From Microvenator marinus (lineage in GTDB: Bacteria > Myxococcota_A > Bradymonadia > Bradymonadales > Bradymonadaceae): a stretch of 64,000 bases of DNA. The notes under the pieces were generated by a model that saw only the letters and a program-made list of their open reading frames with translations, was not told the DNA's origin and searched no databases. The translations under genes and the position numbers were made by a program. The first letter of the stretch is position 1. Each line of letters starts with the position of its first letter. This document shows, in pieces, positions 1 through 8,435 of the stretch. Location of the stretch: assembly GCF_007993755.1 (NCBI RefSeq), contig NZ_CP042467.1, forward strand, positions 2,442,001 through 2,506,000. Direction: 5' to 3'.

Positions 1-1749
1 GGCTACGATTCTGCCGGGATTGCAATTCAGACAAGCGAAGGCATTCGGGTGGCACGTGCCGAGGGCAAGCTCTCAAACCTGGATAAGGTTTGGCGAAACG
101 AACCCTTCGACGGCACCATTGGCATTGGACATACACGTTGGGCCACGCACGGGAGCCCCGTGGAGCGCAACGCGCACCCACATCGAGCCGGGCGCGTGGT
201 TCTCGCGCATAACGGAATCATCGAGAATTATTCGGCACTCAAAGAAGAGCTCATCAAGGCGGGCTGCGAGTTTCGAAGCGCTACAGACACAGAAGTGGTG
301 GCGCACCTGATCAATCAGGCGCTCGAGGAAGTGGGCGACCTTCACCAGGCCACCCAACGCGCGTTGGGACAAATCGAGGGTTCATACGCTCTCGTAGTCA
401 TGGACACCGAGGACCACGAGACTCTGGTCGTCGCACGCAATGCCTCACCTATGGTGCTTGGCCGCTCAGGCGGTGCGGCGTTCGCTGCGTCGGATATCCC
501 AGCGGTCTTGGAGCACACGCGCGATTTCATCTTCCTCGAAGACGGTGATACAGCGGTGATTCGGCGGGCTGAGACTCGAATTTTTGACGCGAGCGGCGAA
601 GAAGTTAAACGCGACGTCAAACACATCAACTGGGACCCCATTTCGGCCGAAAAACAGGGCTACAAACACTTCATGCTCAAAGAGATCTTTGAGCAACCAG
701 CCCGCATCGTAGACACCCTGCGTGGAAGAATTCTTCTGGACCGAGCCGACGTGGACCTGAGCGAAGTCGAGCTTGACGCCGAGTGGTTGGCGCAAGTTCA
801 AAAACTCACTCTGATTGCGTGCGGGACGTCTTATTACGCAGCCCTTGTCGGCAAGTACATGATCGAGTCCATCGCGCGCGTACCGGTCGAGGTGGACCTC
901 GCGAGCGAGTTCCGATACCGAACTCCTATCGTCACCGAAAACACGCTCTGCGTGGCGATTAGCCAGTCTGGCGAGACAGCAGATACCCTTGCAGCGATGA
1001 AGTTGGCGCGCGGACTTGGCGCAAAGGGCTTGGCCATTTGCAATGTGATCGAGTCCACCATGGCTCGTGAAACCGACGGCGTGCTCTACACGCATGCCGG
1101 CCCAGAGATCGGCGTCGCATCAACCAAGGCGTTTACCACGCAGCTTGCGGCATTGGGCCTTTTGGCCGTGTGGTTGGGACGCCGCCGTGGCACGCTCGAT
1201 GCCGAGCAGGCCGCGGTGCATCTTGACGCCCTAAGAACCGTTCCAACGGCCATGGAAGAGATTCTAACCGACCTCGAGCCCTACGCTGAGATTGCGCGTG
1301 AGTTTGGCCAAGCGCACTCTTTCCTCTACTTGGGCCGCGGTATTCTCTACCCCATCGCCTTGGAGGGTGCGCTCAAGCTCAAAGAAATCAGCTATATTCA
1401 TGCTGAGGGCTACGCTGCCGGCGAGATGAAGCACGGGCCAATCGCGCTGATCGACGAAGAGATGCCGGTCGTGGTTCTGGCTCCGCGAAATGGGGTTTAC
1501 GACAAGACCTTGAGCAATCTCGAAGAGGTTAAGGCGCGCGAAGGAAAGATCATTGCCATCGGTGCCGACGACGACAACGAACTGCGACGACTCGCCGATA
1601 TTTTCATTCCAATGCCGGAAGTCGCCGAAGTCATCCAACCCCTGGTTGCGTCAGTAGCGGTGCAGCTCATCGCCTACTATATCGCGGACTTCAAGGGCAC
1701 TGACGTAGACCAGCCCCGAAATCTGGCGAAGAGCGTCACCGTTGAGTGA
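1..1749 (+). CDS. glmS: Glutamine--fructose-6-phosphate aminotransferase (isomerizing), 5' truncated
   Basis: This enzyme makes glucosamine-6-phosphate from fructose-6-phosphate and glutamine, the first step toward UDP-GlcNAc for peptidoglycan and LPS. The reading frame is open from base 1 and begins at the GYDSAGIA motif. About 26 N-terminal residues, including the nucleophilic Cys1 of the glutaminase domain, therefore lie outside the window. The 582 visible codons show HTRWATHG of the class II glutaminase domain, two SIS sugar-isomerase domains (SQSGETADT and ASTKAFTTQLA), AEGYAAGEMKHGPIALID, and the conserved C-terminal end LAKSVTVE. Total length would be near the usual 609 aa. The TGA stop directly abuts the stop of the convergent downstream gene, with no terminator between them. 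Its 5' leader, where a glmS ribozyme could sit, is not visible. Confidence 0.97.
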   Translation, partial: GYDSAGIAIQTSEGIRVARAEGKLSNLDKVWRNEPFDGTIGIGHTRWATHGSPVERNAHPHRAGRVVLAHNGIIENYSALKEELIKAGCEFRSATDTEVVAHLINQALEEVGDLHQATQRALGQIEGSYALVVMDTEDHETLVVARNASPMVLGRSGGAAFAASDIPAVLEHTRDFIFLEDGDTAVIRRAETRIFDASGEEVKRDVKHINWDPISAEKQGYKHFMLKEIFEQPARIVDTLRGRILLDRADVDLSEVELDAEWLAQVQKLTLIACGTSYYAALVGKYMIESIARVPVEVDLASEFRYRTPIVTENTLCVAISQSGETADTLAAMKLARGLGAKGLAICNVIESTMARETDGVLYTHAGPEIGVASTKAFTTQLAALGLLAVWLGRRRGTLDAEQAAVHLDALRTVPTAMEEILTDLEPYAEIAREFGQAHSFLYLGRGILYPIALEGALKLKEISYIHAEGYAAGEMKHGPIALIDEEMPVVVLAPRNGVYDKTLSNLEEVKAREGKIIAIGADDDNELRRLADIFIPMPEVAEVIQPLVASVAVQLIAYYIADFKGTDVDQPRNLAKSVTVE

Positions 1750-2727
1750 TTACCAGCCGAGCACGTAGGCAAAGATAAGTGGCGCCACAATCGTGGCGTC
1801 CGACTCGATCACATATTTTGGGGTGTCGATTCCAAGCTTACCCCAGGTGATCTTCTCGTTGGGAACTGCGCCCGAATACGAGCCGTAACTCGTGGTCGAA
1901 TCGCTAATCTGGCAGAAATAGCCCCAGAGCGGCACGGAATCACGCTGCAGGTCTTGGTGCAACATGGGCACGACGCAGATCGGGAAATCGCCTGCGATAC
2001 CGCCACCAATCTGGAAGAACCCCATGGAAGAGTCCTTGGTGACCTCGGTGTACCACTGCGCGAGCTCCACCATATACTCGATGCCGGAGCGCACCGTGTG
2101 CACGTTCTTGACGTCTCCTTCAATCACGTGGGCCGCAAAGATATTGCCCATCGTGGAGTCTTCCCAACCCGGTACAAAGATGGGCAAGTCCTTTTGCATG
2201 GCAGCGTAGAGCCACGAGTTCTCCACTGGAATCTGGTAGTATTCTTCGAGCTTTCCAGACTTTAGGAGCTTGTACATGAACTCGTGCGGGAAGAAGCTCT
2301 GACCTGCCTTATCGGCCGCCACCCATTCTTCGAGAACCGCCTTCTCAAGGCGGCGCATGGCCTCGTGCTCAGGGATACAGGTATCCGTGACGCGGTTCAT
2401 ATGGCGTTCGAGCAGGGCCACTTCGTCCTCTGGCGTCAGGTCTCTGTAGTTCGGGATTCGTTCGTAGAACTCATGCGCCACAAGATTGAAGACATCTTCC
2501 TCAAGGTTGGCGCCGGTACACACGATGGCGTGGACCTTATCTTGGCGAATCATCTCGGCCAATGAGAGCCCGAGCTCAGCCGTGCTCATGGCACCGGCGA
2601 GCGTCACAAGCATCTTGTTGCCGGCGTCGAGGTGAGCGGCATATCCGTGCGCCGCGTCCTTAAGGCCTGCGGCGTTAAAGTGGCGGTAATGGTGGTCGAT
2701 AAAATTCGAGATTGGGCCTTTGGGCAT
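1750..2727 (-). CDS. Deoxyhypusine synthase-family protein
   Basis: This NAD- and spermidine-dependent aminobutyl transferase family makes deoxyhypusine on eIF5A in eukaryotes and archaea. Bacterial members are often assigned to polyamine (homospermidine-type) chemistry. The 325-aa product is typical in length. It carries the NAD-binding AMSTAELG region near the N-terminus and a C-terminal TWGKL segment whose Lys aligns with the catalytic Lys of human DHS (SWGKI). I chose ATG 2727 because it has AAGGA five bases upstream and begins MPKGPISNF, as family members do. An in-frame ATG at 2751 would add eight residues but has no visible ribosome site. The gene converges on glmS with abutting stop codons. 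Substrate is uncertain because bacteria lack eIF5A. Confidence 0.85.
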   Translation of the reverse strand: MPKGPISNFIDHHYRHFNAAGLKDAAHGYAAHLDAGNKMLVTLAGAMSTAELGLSLAEMIRQDKVHAIVCTGANLEEDVFNLVAHEFYERIPNYRDLTPEDEVALLERHMNRVTDTCIPEHEAMRRLEKAVLEEWVAADKAGQSFFPHEFMYKLLKSGKLEEYYQIPVENSWLYAAMQKDLPIFVPGWEDSTMGNIFAAHVIEGDVKNVHTVRSGIEYMVELAQWYTEVTKDSSMGFFQIGGGIAGDFPICVVPMLHQDLQRDSVPLWGYFCQISDSTTSYGSYSGAVPNEKITWGKLGIDTPKYVIESDATIVAPLIFAYVLGW

Positions 2728-2815
2728 GTCTTTCCTTGTGCGTGTACTCATGGAATCCGTCCGCGTGAATGTATACGCGGGCTCTCCTCCCTTGTAAACG
2801 CGGGCTCAGGAACGA

Positions 2816-4300
2816 CTAGGCGATCATTCCAGGGATCTCGCCGCCACGCGGCTGATTGTGTCCCTCACCACCTTTGTGGCCAAAATCCTCCACGGGCTGC
2901 CCGGCTGCCTCGCCAACGCCCACAGCGTTGATGATGGTGTTGAAGAGCTGGTTATGGGGCACCCAGTTGTCGGAGTCGCGGTTACCCGTATCGCGGGCAT
3001 CAATATAATGGCCGGTACGCAGATACCCGCCAGCACTGCCCGCCAGCACGTACGGAATATTGCGATAACCATGCCCCACGCCATTGGCCAGGTCGTTGGT
3101 CCACATGGCCACACAATCGTCCAAGAGCGTGCCGGAGTCCGTGGTGTACCCGCTCAGTTGGTCCAACAAGTACTTGAACCATTGCGCGTGAAGCCGGTCG
3201 ATCTGGTAGTGCAGGTTTGCCGCGTTCTCGATCGACGGTGCAGAACCTGAAGCCCCGTCGCCTTGGATACGGTGCGAAATCCAGTGAAACGGATATTCCG
3301 GGCCATTGATGTTGTACGTCGTTTGGTCGTTTCCGTTGCCAATCTGCAAGGTCACAGCGCGCTTGAGATCACACGCAAAAGCGAGCGCAATCACGTCCAT
3401 GAACATTTTGGTGATCTCCTCAACCTCCGCGGGGTCGCGATGCAGCTCCATATTATGCGCGTTCTCCAGGGTCGCCCATTGCTGCTCAGGCAGGTGGCAC
3501 GCCAACATACGGACTTCCAAGTCTCGGATGGAGTCTTGATGGAGCTGCAAACGGTTGATGTCCGCCTGGCTCATTCCCGGGCGGCGGCGCAAGTCCTGAA
3601 GTTGCTCGCGCAAGAGGTCGTTCACACTCTTTCGCTTCATCGCGATCTGGTTTTCCAGATACTCGTTCCCCTGATCAGAAGGCGATCCAAAGAGCGAGAG
3701 ATAAACATCCCACGGACTTCTCTGAGCCGCGCGAAGCCGACCATTTGTCTCGCCAGGCGCGGGTTCTCGGTACGAGAGCACCTCGTCCAGATAGCTCGAG
3801 GAGCGGCCAGACGCCAGGGTAAGGGGCTCGGGATCGCCAGGCACCAACATGCGCTGGATATAGTTATCCAATGACTCACCGGTGGCCAAAGAGCGATTGC
3901 CCGAAGGCGTGGCCGATGGAGGCGTTGCGGTCAAACACTGATTGCCGCCGCCAGAGTGCCCGCACCCATTGCCTGGGAAGGAGAACTTGGTGCCATCCAC
4001 AATCAGGAGCTTGTCATAATAGTCCGCGAGCTCGCCGGTTGAACGGAGGTCGCCCGCATTATCAAGGCGCTGCATCATCTCACGCGTCAGCTGACCGCGC
4101 TCCATGGGCCAGAATTTTTCGGGCTCGGAGCCGGCGGCCTGCGCTACACCGTTGCCCGAACGCATGGCCACAAAGAACTTGGGCTTGACCATGTCTTGCG
4201 CCATGGCTCGCTTGGCTTCAAAGAGGTCCAGAAAAGGCAGGGCCATGGTTACGCCAAAGGCGCCCTTGAGGAAGTTTCTACGGTGCATGACTCTTTTCAT
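2816..4300 (-). CDS. DUF1552 (HXXSHH family) Tat-exported protein
   Basis: This 494-aa protein has a twin-arginine signal peptide (HRRNFLKG at residues 6-13, then a hydrophobic stretch ending near AMAQ) and is probably exported folded. The body matches the DUF1552 family found next to DUF1592-type proteins in Planctomycetes and Myxococcota; its biochemical role is unknown. The family-naming HXXSHH motif reads HWISHR here, so its final His is Arg. The ATG has a strong GGAGGT site and overlaps the stop of the upstream DUF1592 gene by four bases (4297-4300), which implies translational coupling and a joint function at the cell surface or periplasm. Confidence 0.9.
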   Translation of the reverse strand: MKRVMHRRNFLKGAFGVTMALPFLDLFEAKRAMAQDMVKPKFFVAMRSGNGVAQAAGSEPEKFWPMERGQLTREMMQRLDNAGDLRSTGELADYYDKLLIVDGTKFSFPGNGCGHSGGGNQCLTATPPSATPSGNRSLATGESLDNYIQRMLVPGDPEPLTLASGRSSSYLDEVLSYREPAPGETNGRLRAAQRSPWDVYLSLFGSPSDQGNEYLENQIAMKRKSVNDLLREQLQDLRRRPGMSQADINRLQLHQDSIRDLEVRMLACHLPEQQWATLENAHNMELHRDPAEVEEITKMFMDVIALAFACDLKRAVTLQIGNGNDQTTYNINGPEYPFHWISHRIQGDGASGSAPSIENAANLHYQIDRLHAQWFKYLLDQLSGYTTDSGTLLDDCVAMWTNDLANGVGHGYRNIPYVLAGSAGGYLRTGHYIDARDTGNRDSDNWVPHNQLFNTIINAVGVGEAAGQPVEDFGHKGGEGHNQPRGGEIPGMIA

Positions 4301-5991
4301 TGCTGACCTCCGTCGCGCTTAAGGAAGACGTCGTTGACGACCAATCCAGCGATGAGTTCTTTGATGGCGAGATTACTTGCGTGCGAGGCCTGCGCAACGC
4401 GCGCAATCAACGGTTTATCCCCGGCGAGCGGGAGGCGCCCGTGAAGGTACTCGAACCAATGTTCGGCGTAGCACTCGTGGGCCTGCGGGCTCTCGGCGAC
4501 TTGCTCGATAAAGTCCAAAGGACCCTCAAATGAGTTCAGCTCCTGATCAAACGGCAATGTTCCCGACGCATCCACGGGATACTCGCCTTCCTGAGTGCGC
4601 CACTGACCGAGCGCGTCGTAATTTTCAAATGCGTAGCCTGCCGGATTGATCATAGGTGTGTGGCAGGCACCACCGCATTCGCCGGTCGCGTTCTCGATAC
4701 GCTCTCGGTTTGTATTTCCCTGGACACCGTCTGGAATTGAGAAGTTATCAGGGGGCAGCGGAATCACGTTGCAGAGCACCTTCTTGTTGACGAAAACTCC
4801 GCGATGGATGGGGTTTGGGTCGTACTGGGTGGCATTCATGGCCAGGAAGCCTGCGCGCGTCAGGATTCCCGCGCGTTGTGATTCGTCGAGCGAAGCCTGC
4901 CCAAAGGGCTCGGAAGGCGGGTTGATACCGTAAATCCCGGCCACCTCGTCATCCGCAAACACTGTGCGCGAGAGCATCAAATCGCGATAGGTACCGTCCG
5001 ACCCAATCGTATGCGTCAGGAATAGCTCCATCTCGGTCCGTAAGACTTGTGGCGTAGTCTCGGAAAAATTAGGAAAGAGCGACGCTTCTTTTTCCATCTC
5101 GGAGAAGTGCGCAAAATCGAAGAGTTGAGCGTGAAAATCGAGGACTACATCGAGCGCACGTGGATCGTCCAACATCCGGTCGACCTGCGTACGAACACCC
5201 TCAGCACTATCGAGCGCTCCAGCCTCAGCTGCGTCCAAGAGGGCTTGATCTGGCGTGGTGTTCCAGAGCGCAAACGCCAACCGGGTCGCACGCTCGTAGC
5301 CGTTGAGATTAGTGATTCCCGCACCACCAGACCCTTCGATCCGGTAAACAAAATGCGGGGATTGAAGAAAGCCGCGTAACGCAAGCTCCACACGATCCTC
5401 CCACGTGGCGTTATCTGAGGACTCCACGGCTGTGTCCATGAGGGCCACCATTAGGTCTACCTCCGCCGTGCTGAGTGGGCGGCGCCAGGCCTTGAGCCCA
5501 AAGTCCTCAACGAACACACGTGAGCGCTCGTTCAGATCGTCCGGCAAATTTGACGGCATGATTCGCGCCAGGGCCGCGGGGTCATTGACGACCTGCTCCG
5601 CGAGTTGTTCTGCGGCGGCGCGGTAATTATCCCAGAGCACGGGTTCCACGCTGAGCTCGTCCACCATACGGTCGAACGAGCCGGTCCCCCGGGTGTCCTT
5701 GATAAAGGCGTCCGAGAGCCCAGACGTGAACTCGAGCTGAAGAAGGTCTTTGGTGGCCCGCTCCCACTGCGTATGAGTGAGCCTTGACGCCATGGGAGTA
5801 GCCGCAGGTACGGGTGTCTCGCATGCGGCGCCCTGGCAAGGAAGCTCCGGGAAAGGATCGATCTGCGTGTTGTTTGGGTCCACCACCGTGTTCGGTGGTG
5901 GCGAGTCAGCCGCCAAATTGAGCTCGCCCTTACAAGCAGCGCCGCTCACGAGCAGCACAAGGGCTGCCGTGCACATGCCAGAAAATTTCAC
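4297..5991 (-). CDS. DUF1592/DUF1588/DUF1585-domain secreted protein with haem-like motif
   Basis: A 564-aa exported protein of the planctomycete-type DUF1592 group, partner of the downstream DUF1552 gene. GTG 5991 was chosen over an upstream in-frame start because AAGGAG lies six bases before it and translation then begins with a clean hydrophobic signal ending in GAAC, a lipoprotein-like site. The order is: short Pro/Asn linker, PSD-type N-terminal region, DUF1592, DUF1588 (RGVFVNKKVLCNVIPLPP), then a CGGACH motif followed by NPAGYAFENYD, and the C-terminal DUF1585-like segment. Relatives usually have CxxCH here; this copy has three residues between the cysteines. That may still bind haem c or may indicate a different role. 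The stop overlaps the next gene's start. Confidence 0.88.
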   Translation of the reverse strand: MKFSGMCTAALVLLVSGAACKGELNLAADSPPPNTVVDPNNTQIDPFPELPCQGAACETPVPAATPMASRLTHTQWERATKDLLQLEFTSGLSDAFIKDTRGTGSFDRMVDELSVEPVLWDNYRAAAEQLAEQVVNDPAALARIMPSNLPDDLNERSRVFVEDFGLKAWRRPLSTAEVDLMVALMDTAVESSDNATWEDRVELALRGFLQSPHFVYRIEGSGGAGITNLNGYERATRLAFALWNTTPDQALLDAAEAGALDSAEGVRTQVDRMLDDPRALDVVLDFHAQLFDFAHFSEMEKEASLFPNFSETTPQVLRTEMELFLTHTIGSDGTYRDLMLSRTVFADDEVAGIYGINPPSEPFGQASLDESQRAGILTRAGFLAMNATQYDPNPIHRGVFVNKKVLCNVIPLPPDNFSIPDGVQGNTNRERIENATGECGGACHTPMINPAGYAFENYDALGQWRTQEGEYPVDASGTLPFDQELNSFEGPLDFIEQVAESPQAHECYAEHWFEYLHGRLPLAGDKPLIARVAQASHASNLAIKELIAGLVVNDVFLKRDGGQQ

Positions 5992-6635
5992 GTGTTGCTC
6001 CTTCTTAGGTCCACGCGGTTCTCTCCGCGTGACTTGCTCGTCCATCGTAAGCAACATCCTACCGAATTCTGCGGAGATATCCAATCGAGGACCACCTCCA
6101 CTAAAATCACCCTGAGCATAAAAATGAAAAAAATCCTCAACACTTCTCCAAATCGTCCGAAAAAGAATTGAAGAAGGAGTTTTGTTTGGAGGATTTATGG
6201 AAGCAAAGAAGCAGATTTTTCACAATCAACACGAAAAGTGGTGCCTCAACGTAGCGCTACCATTTTGTGGCAAAGTGATTCGACATCGTGCATTTCGGCA
6301 GTATTTGGTGGTCGATGCACAGATTCGACTGGATCGTCCTTTGGAAATCTGGGCAGATCTGAGCCCGTATCTTGTCTCGAGAAACACGTTTATCGAGCAT
6401 TTCTCAAACTCCGTAAGCTTGGCGTGCTTTGCGTCGTCCCAGGAGAAGATTTTTCACGCCCATGGGTCCCAGTGGACTATGGGTGAAAGGACCTCTAGAC
6501 TTTGGCACAACCTTTCTGGTTGTAACCTCACGATTACCTTCGGGTCCGCGCTACGACTGGCTCAGAATGAGCACTCGGGTTCCGAAGAACACATCAGAGT
6601 ATGAAAGAGCAACGGCTTTGATAAGGAGCGAGAAA
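5992..6635. other. Low-GC stretch without a convincing gene
   Basis: About 640 bases separate the DUF1592 start from the small coiled-coil gene. The first 190 bases form an A-rich divergent intergenic region with an AAGGAG at 6174-6179 and a GGAGGA at 6188-6193. The rest contains overlapping ORFs in two plus-strand frames (6197-6604 and 6238-6486). Neither resembles a family I know, and their codon use differs from the neighbouring housekeeping genes. I saw no terminal repeats, tRNA or recognisable transposase. The most plausible readings are a small orphan gene or a decayed one. Confidence 0.5.
6197..6604 (+). CDS. Doubtful orphan ORF
   Basis: This ORF encodes 135 residues from ATG 6197, three bases after GGAGGA, which is closer than usual; a TTG at 6182 near AAGGAG is an alternative start. 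The predicted protein is His/Cys/Trp-containing, has no signal peptide or membrane segment, and matches no family I recognise. A second ORF in another frame (6238-6486) covers the same DNA and ends in a protein-like stretch, KLRKLGVLCVVPGEDF. It is therefore unclear which frame, if any, is coding, and a frameshifted remnant is possible. Confidence 0.25.
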   Translation: MEAKKQIFHNQHEKWCLNVALPFCGKVIRHRAFRQYLVVDAQIRLDRPLEIWADLSPYLVSRNTFIEHFSNSVSLACFASSQEKIFHAHGSQWTMGERTSRLWHNLSGCNLTITFGSALRLAQNEHSGSEEHIRV

Positions 6636-6878
6636 ATGGATAGAATGACACAGAAGAGTGTGAGTGAGAGTGTTATGGAACTGATGATAAACGGCAAGAC
6701 GCCTTTCGATTTGCAAGACGACTTGGACAAAATGAGAGACGAGCTCGCCAAGGCTACTCGGGTCACTGACGAACTGAAGATGCGAGCCGAAGAGGAGAAG
6801 AGGCGAGCCGAAGAACGCGTCAACAAACTGGAGATGGAAGTCGAAGAACTCAGGCGCCAGCTCGCTGAGAAGAAGTAG
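6636..6878 (+). CDS. Small coiled-coil protein, unknown function
   Basis: An 80-aa hydrophilic protein. ATG 6636 is preceded by AAGGAG with eight-base spacing. The frame stays open far upstream, but that part lacks a start with a ribosome site. Residues 1-25 (SVSESVMELMINGKTPF) could form a short amphipathic helix. From about residue 28 to the end the sequence is charged heptad-type helix rich in Glu, Lys and Arg, a probable coiled coil that could dimerise or act as a partner-binding tail. No signal peptide or membrane segment is present. It converges with the downstream hydrolase gene with only five bases between stops. Function cannot be named from sequence. Confidence 0.6.
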   Translation: MDRMTQKSVSESVMELMINGKTPFDLQDDLDKMRDELAKATRVTDELKMRAEEEKRRAEERVNKLEMEVEELRRQLAEKK

Positions 6879-6883
6879 CCCGA

Positions 6884-7723
6884 CTAGAGATTGTCGCGGA
6901 AGAAGGCGAGCGTCTTGGCCCATGCATCCTCGGCCTCGGCCTTGGAGTAATTGTTGCCGGAGGGATTGGCAAATGCGTGGTCCACGCCAGGGTAGATGAT
7001 GATTTCGGCGTTTTTGCCAAGGTCTACAAGCGCGGACTCAAACGATTTCACGCCTTCCACCGGAATACCTTTGTCTTCGGCCGCGAAGATGCCCAGAACA
7101 GGCATGTTGAGTTTCTCAAGCGCGACAGGATCGTCGATCACGCGGCCGTAGTAGATGACGGTGGCGTCGATTTTATCGGGTGACATGATGGACGCGTTGA
7201 GCGACCACATCCCTCCAAAACACCAGCCCATGATTCCGACCTTGGTCTTGCCCTGTCCTTCGAGGAACGCAAAAGCCTGCTTGAGGTTGTCCTCGAGCAA
7301 CTCCTTGTTCTGCATGGATGCCTGCATCAATTTGGTGGCATCTTCTGGTGTGGTCGCAGACTCACCCGTATAGAGGTCCACCGCGAGCGTCACGTAGCCT
7401 TCGGCAGCGAGTTGGTCCGCCATGTTCTTGATGTTGTCGTTGAGGCCCCACCACTCGTGGATCATGATCACAGCAGGCTCATCACCGGTGGCGTTGGCGG
7501 GCATGGCCATATGACCTTTGACCTCAACCCCGTTGATGGTGGCGTAAACAACTTCTTTGGTGGTCACCTCATTGAGAGGCTGCTTTTGGGATTCATTGGC
7601 GTCAGCCGTGTCCTCCGAATGCTCTTTCGCCATCGCATCTACGTACTCGTCTTCGGTCTGAGTCTTTGACGTACTCGAGCACGCCACACTGAGCATCAAC
7701 GCCGCAATCAACATGATTTTCAT
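6884..7723 (-). CDS. Dienelactone hydrolase-family lipoprotein
   Basis: A 279-aa alpha/beta hydrolase exported as a lipoprotein. The start is ATG 7723, preceded by GGAG five bases upstream. The signal peptide ends in the lipobox LSVAC (Cys15) and is followed by an acidic linker of about 40 residues. The catalytic domain shows the HEWWGLN oxyanion region, the nucleophile elbow GWCFGG with Cys rather than Ser as in dienelactone hydrolases, the acid in AAEDKG, and the His in GVDHAF. Dienelactone hydrolases open cyclic lactones, but many members act on other esters. Here an envelope esterase is likely and the substrate is unknown. It is transcribed from its own promoter region, with no operon partner visible. 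Confidence 0.9.
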   Translation of the reverse strand: MKIMLIAALMLSVACSSTSKTQTEDEYVDAMAKEHSEDTADANESQKQPLNEVTTKEVVYATINGVEVKGHMAMPANATGDEPAVIMIHEWWGLNDNIKNMADQLAAEGYVTLAVDLYTGESATTPEDATKLMQASMQNKELLEDNLKQAFAFLEGQGKTKVGIMGWCFGGMWSLNASIMSPDKIDATVIYYGRVIDDPVALEKLNMPVLGIFAAEDKGIPVEGVKSFESALVDLGKNAEIIIYPGVDHAFANPSGNNYSKAEAEDAWAKTLAFFRDNL

Positions 7724-7814
7724 AAGTTCTCCATTTGTGGATTAGAAAGTTACTGCCGTGTGGAGATGCTCGAAGGCATGAAAAAGGTTCTGATGAGCGC
7801 GAGCTCCTACCTTT

Positions 7815-8435
7815 TCATTCTAGATTCCCACACTCAAAAGCGGGCCCAATCTCATACACTTTGTTAGGCAACGAGAATCTCGCGTTCAATGGACCAAATG
7901 GATTTGCCTCGTCTTCCGCGAATTGAATCTCGAGGTCAATCGCCTCCACCTCAAGAGGTTGCGATAAATCCGTCACTACCACGTTGACGGTGCCTTTCGC
8001 GGTGGTCGCCGACACACCTGCACTTGTCTCTACAAGAATTTGAGAATCACATAAGGTAGCTGACAAGCGAACTTCTGAAGTTTTGTAAGTTAGGTCATCG
8101 TCGATTTCATATGATGAACTTTCAGTATTTTGGTCAAGCACAACCCTGATGCAGGCGGGAGGTGAACTGGACTCGGCGAAGATGACAATCGGCCCCAAAG
8201 CGTAGTCAATCAAGCAACTGTCTACTAGGTCCCATTCGTCTTTCTCGACGGGCCCTTCTTGATCTGGTCCGACGTCAACCTCGGGGGCCAAATCATTCTC
8301 TCCAGAATCAGTTGCATCGCCCATTTCGACAGTCATATCCATTTCTGACGCTGGCGGTGGGTCGTCTTCCGAACAGCCATAAGAGAGCGTTGCCACTAAC
8401 ACGAACACACTAAGGACTCTGGCTTGATTAATCAT
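7815..8435 (-). CDS. Putative lipoprotein, last gene of a three-lipoprotein operon
   Basis: A 206-aa protein that I do not recognise. The ATG at 8435 follows GGAGAGTTTT. The signal peptide ends in LSYGC, a lipobox-like site, followed by a Pro/Asp/Glu-rich linker to about residue 65. The remaining 140 residues look beta-rich and contain four cysteines that could pair. The first eight bases overlap the end of the upstream lipoprotein gene, so the two are probably co-translated. GC content is lower than in the flanking core genes. A cell-surface role is inferred only from the lipoprotein signal and the operon context. Confidence 0.7.
   Translation of the reverse strand: MINQARVLSVFVLVATLSYGCSEDDPPPASEMDMTVEMGDATDSGENDLAPEVDVGPDQEGPVEKDEWDLVDSCLIDYALGPIVIFAESSSPPACIRVVLDQNTESSSYEIDDDLTYKTSEVRLSATLCDSQILVETSAGVSATTAKGTVNVVVTDLSQPLEVEAIDLEIQFAEDEANPFGPLNARFSLPNKVYEIGPAFECGNLE

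Noticed and set aside
466-1095. Antisense ORF inside glmS
   Set aside because: It lies wholly within the conserved glmS coding frame and has no ribosome site or domain.
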